Shown here: positions 14,796 through 15,367 of the stretch, one piece after another
Position numbering within the stretch: the stretch's first letter is position 1
How the letters are laid out: the number at the start of each line of letters is the position of its first letter
Assembly (NCBI GenBank): GCA_031277995.1
Contig: JAITLH010000439.1
Span: 1 to 15,367 of the forward strand
Origin: Deltaproteobacteria bacterium
Lineage (GTDB): Bacteria; Desulfobacterota; Desulfarculia; Adiutricales; Adiutricaceae
Length of the DNA stretch: 15,367 nt
Direction: 5' to 3'
Position numbers and translations under genes: made by a program
The notes under the pieces: model-generated
What the model saw: the letters and a program-made list of their open reading frames with translations, nothing else
What the model was told of the DNA's origin: nothing
Databases searched by the model: none

Positions 14796-14929
14796 AAATT
14801 TTCTAAAGATAAAACTTTATTGACCTTTGTATAGTTAAAATTAGGCAAAATACTTATCTAATTTTTTATAAATTTTTTTTCAAGGTTTTTTACGCCTAAA
14901 AACCAAGAAAATGAATTGGTTAACTTTTT

Positions 14930-15367
14930 ATGGGAACCTATATTATGACCATATTATTAGACTTATCTGTTAAAATCACTAAACGGCTGATACCGTTTAA
15001 AAATTTATCGTTAATATCGATTATCGTCAGCCTTATGGTTTTGTCACTTACCAGTGCCCTGGGCGCCCAGGACAATGAGGACGTTCTGCCTTTTACCAAA
15101 GCCGACGGGAAGGGTAACTTTATTGGAGATGAGTTACCCAATCTTAAAACCATAACATTTATAAAAACCGTGATCATCCCAGAAATTTGGTCGCTCCAAA
15201 CCGCTACCCAAAAAGTGCCAATCCAAAAAGCGCCAACCCGACAAGCGCCAATCCAACAAGCGCGGGCGAATAGCCAACTACCCAAAGCGACGGATAACTT
15301 TGGTTACGTATGGTTACGAAATATGGGGCTGCAATATATCCATAATTCTGATTGGTCAACTAATTAT
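14930..15367 (+). CDS. Probable exported protein of unknown function, 5' part
   Basis: An open frame runs without a stop from ATG 14930 to the window end (146 codons), so the gene is cut. The N-terminus looks like a signal peptide: basic residues in KITKRLIPFK, a hydrophobic core around LSLISIIVSLMVLSLTSA, and a plausible cleavage site near ALGAQ. Next comes a polar region of QKAPxx-type pentapeptides encoded by a 15-base tandem repeat, then a tyrosine- and aromatic-rich part (FGYVWLRNMGLQYIHNSDW) where a folded domain may start. I recognise no family. Neither this ATG nor the one at 14945 has a strong ribosome binding site; the latter has GGGA nine bases upstream. AT-rich DNA with a GGTTTTT/AAAAACC hairpin (14884-14890/14898-14904) separates it from the transposase. 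Confidence 0.6.
   Translation, partial: MGTYIMTILLDLSVKITKRLIPFKNLSLISIIVSLMVLSLTSALGAQDNEDVLPFTKADGKGNFIGDELPNLKTITFIKTVIIPEIWSLQTATQKVPIQKAPTRQAPIQQARANSQLPKATDNFGYVWLRNMGLQYIHNSDWSTNY
15209..15264 (+). repeat. 15-bp tandem repeat, nearly four copies, in the exported protein gene
   Basis: Units start at 15209, 15224, 15239 and 15254 with the form caaaaagtgccaatc and close variants. They encode QKVPI, QKAPT, RQAPI and QQARA. The period keeps frame, and the segment likely forms a flexible spacer just after the signal peptide region. Confidence 0.85.

Noticed and set aside
13035..14929. Complete insertion sequence with defined ends
   Set aside because: No matching terminal inverted repeats or flanking target duplications could be found on either side of the transposase gene.
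14938..15285. Minus-strand frame with WIG-type pentapeptide pattern
   Set aside because: The apparent pentapeptides are the antisense reading of a 15-bp repeat; the plus strand gives a better signal peptide and an uninterrupted frame.

Overview
The window reads as chromosomal DNA from an anaerobic, didermic (Gram-negative-type) bacterium. A lipid A-type acyltransferase, a corrinoid-protein reductive activator with a [2Fe-2S] domain, and a ferredoxin/zinc-ribbon pair of the kind seen in strict anaerobes all point towards Desulfobacterota (deltaproteobacteria-like). That placement is inference, because no marker gene such as rRNA is present. Coding DNA is dense in GGCC and TTGGCC words, while several long intergenic stretches are AT-rich. 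Short tandem duplications recur both between and inside genes.

Layout. (1) 1-765 (+) is the 3' part of an NAD(P)-dependent short-chain dehydrogenase of the 3-beta-HSD/OleD-like group. (2) 766-1717 is a long gap without a convincing gene; it holds a hairpin, a nested dyad and tandem repeats. (3) 1718-6975 (-) is a same-strand series: an LpxL-type acyltransferase, a RACo-type ASKHA activator and NAD-dependent DNA ligase LigA. The ligase and activator are separated by three copies of a 38-39 bp hairpin-bearing repeat that runs into the activator's stop codon. (4) 6976-7848 is a second long gap that ends in an FNR/CRP-family-like dyad. (5) 7849-9197 (+) is a two-gene unit: a ferredoxin-type protein with a C-terminal domain resembling the HcpR-regulon FrdX family, and an 85-residue protein with eight cysteines. 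A bidirectional terminator follows. (6) 9462-12853 is a divergent metal-resistance module: a Zn/Cd/Pb-exporting P1B-ATPase (-) and a CadR/PbrR-like MerR regulator (+). (7) 13152-14795 (+) is an IS1634-like transposase homologue with unusual catalytic positions. (8) 14930 to the end (+) is the start of an unrecognised, probably exported protein.

How the genes work together. The clearest circuit is the metal module. The intergenic region holds a TATAG-TAG-CTATA dyad inside a 19-bp promoter spacer facing the ATPase, the hallmark of MerR-family control. A TTGACA promoter facing the regulator overlaps it. Instead of the usual GMxCxxC domain, the ATPase has a His/Cys-rich N-terminus built from eight pentapeptides with histidine at position two. 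The ferredoxin pair is probably controlled by an anaerobic or nitrosative-stress CRP/FNR regulator encoded elsewhere. The most unusual local features are this histidine repeat, the repeat array at the ligA/activator junction, and the non-canonical transposase.
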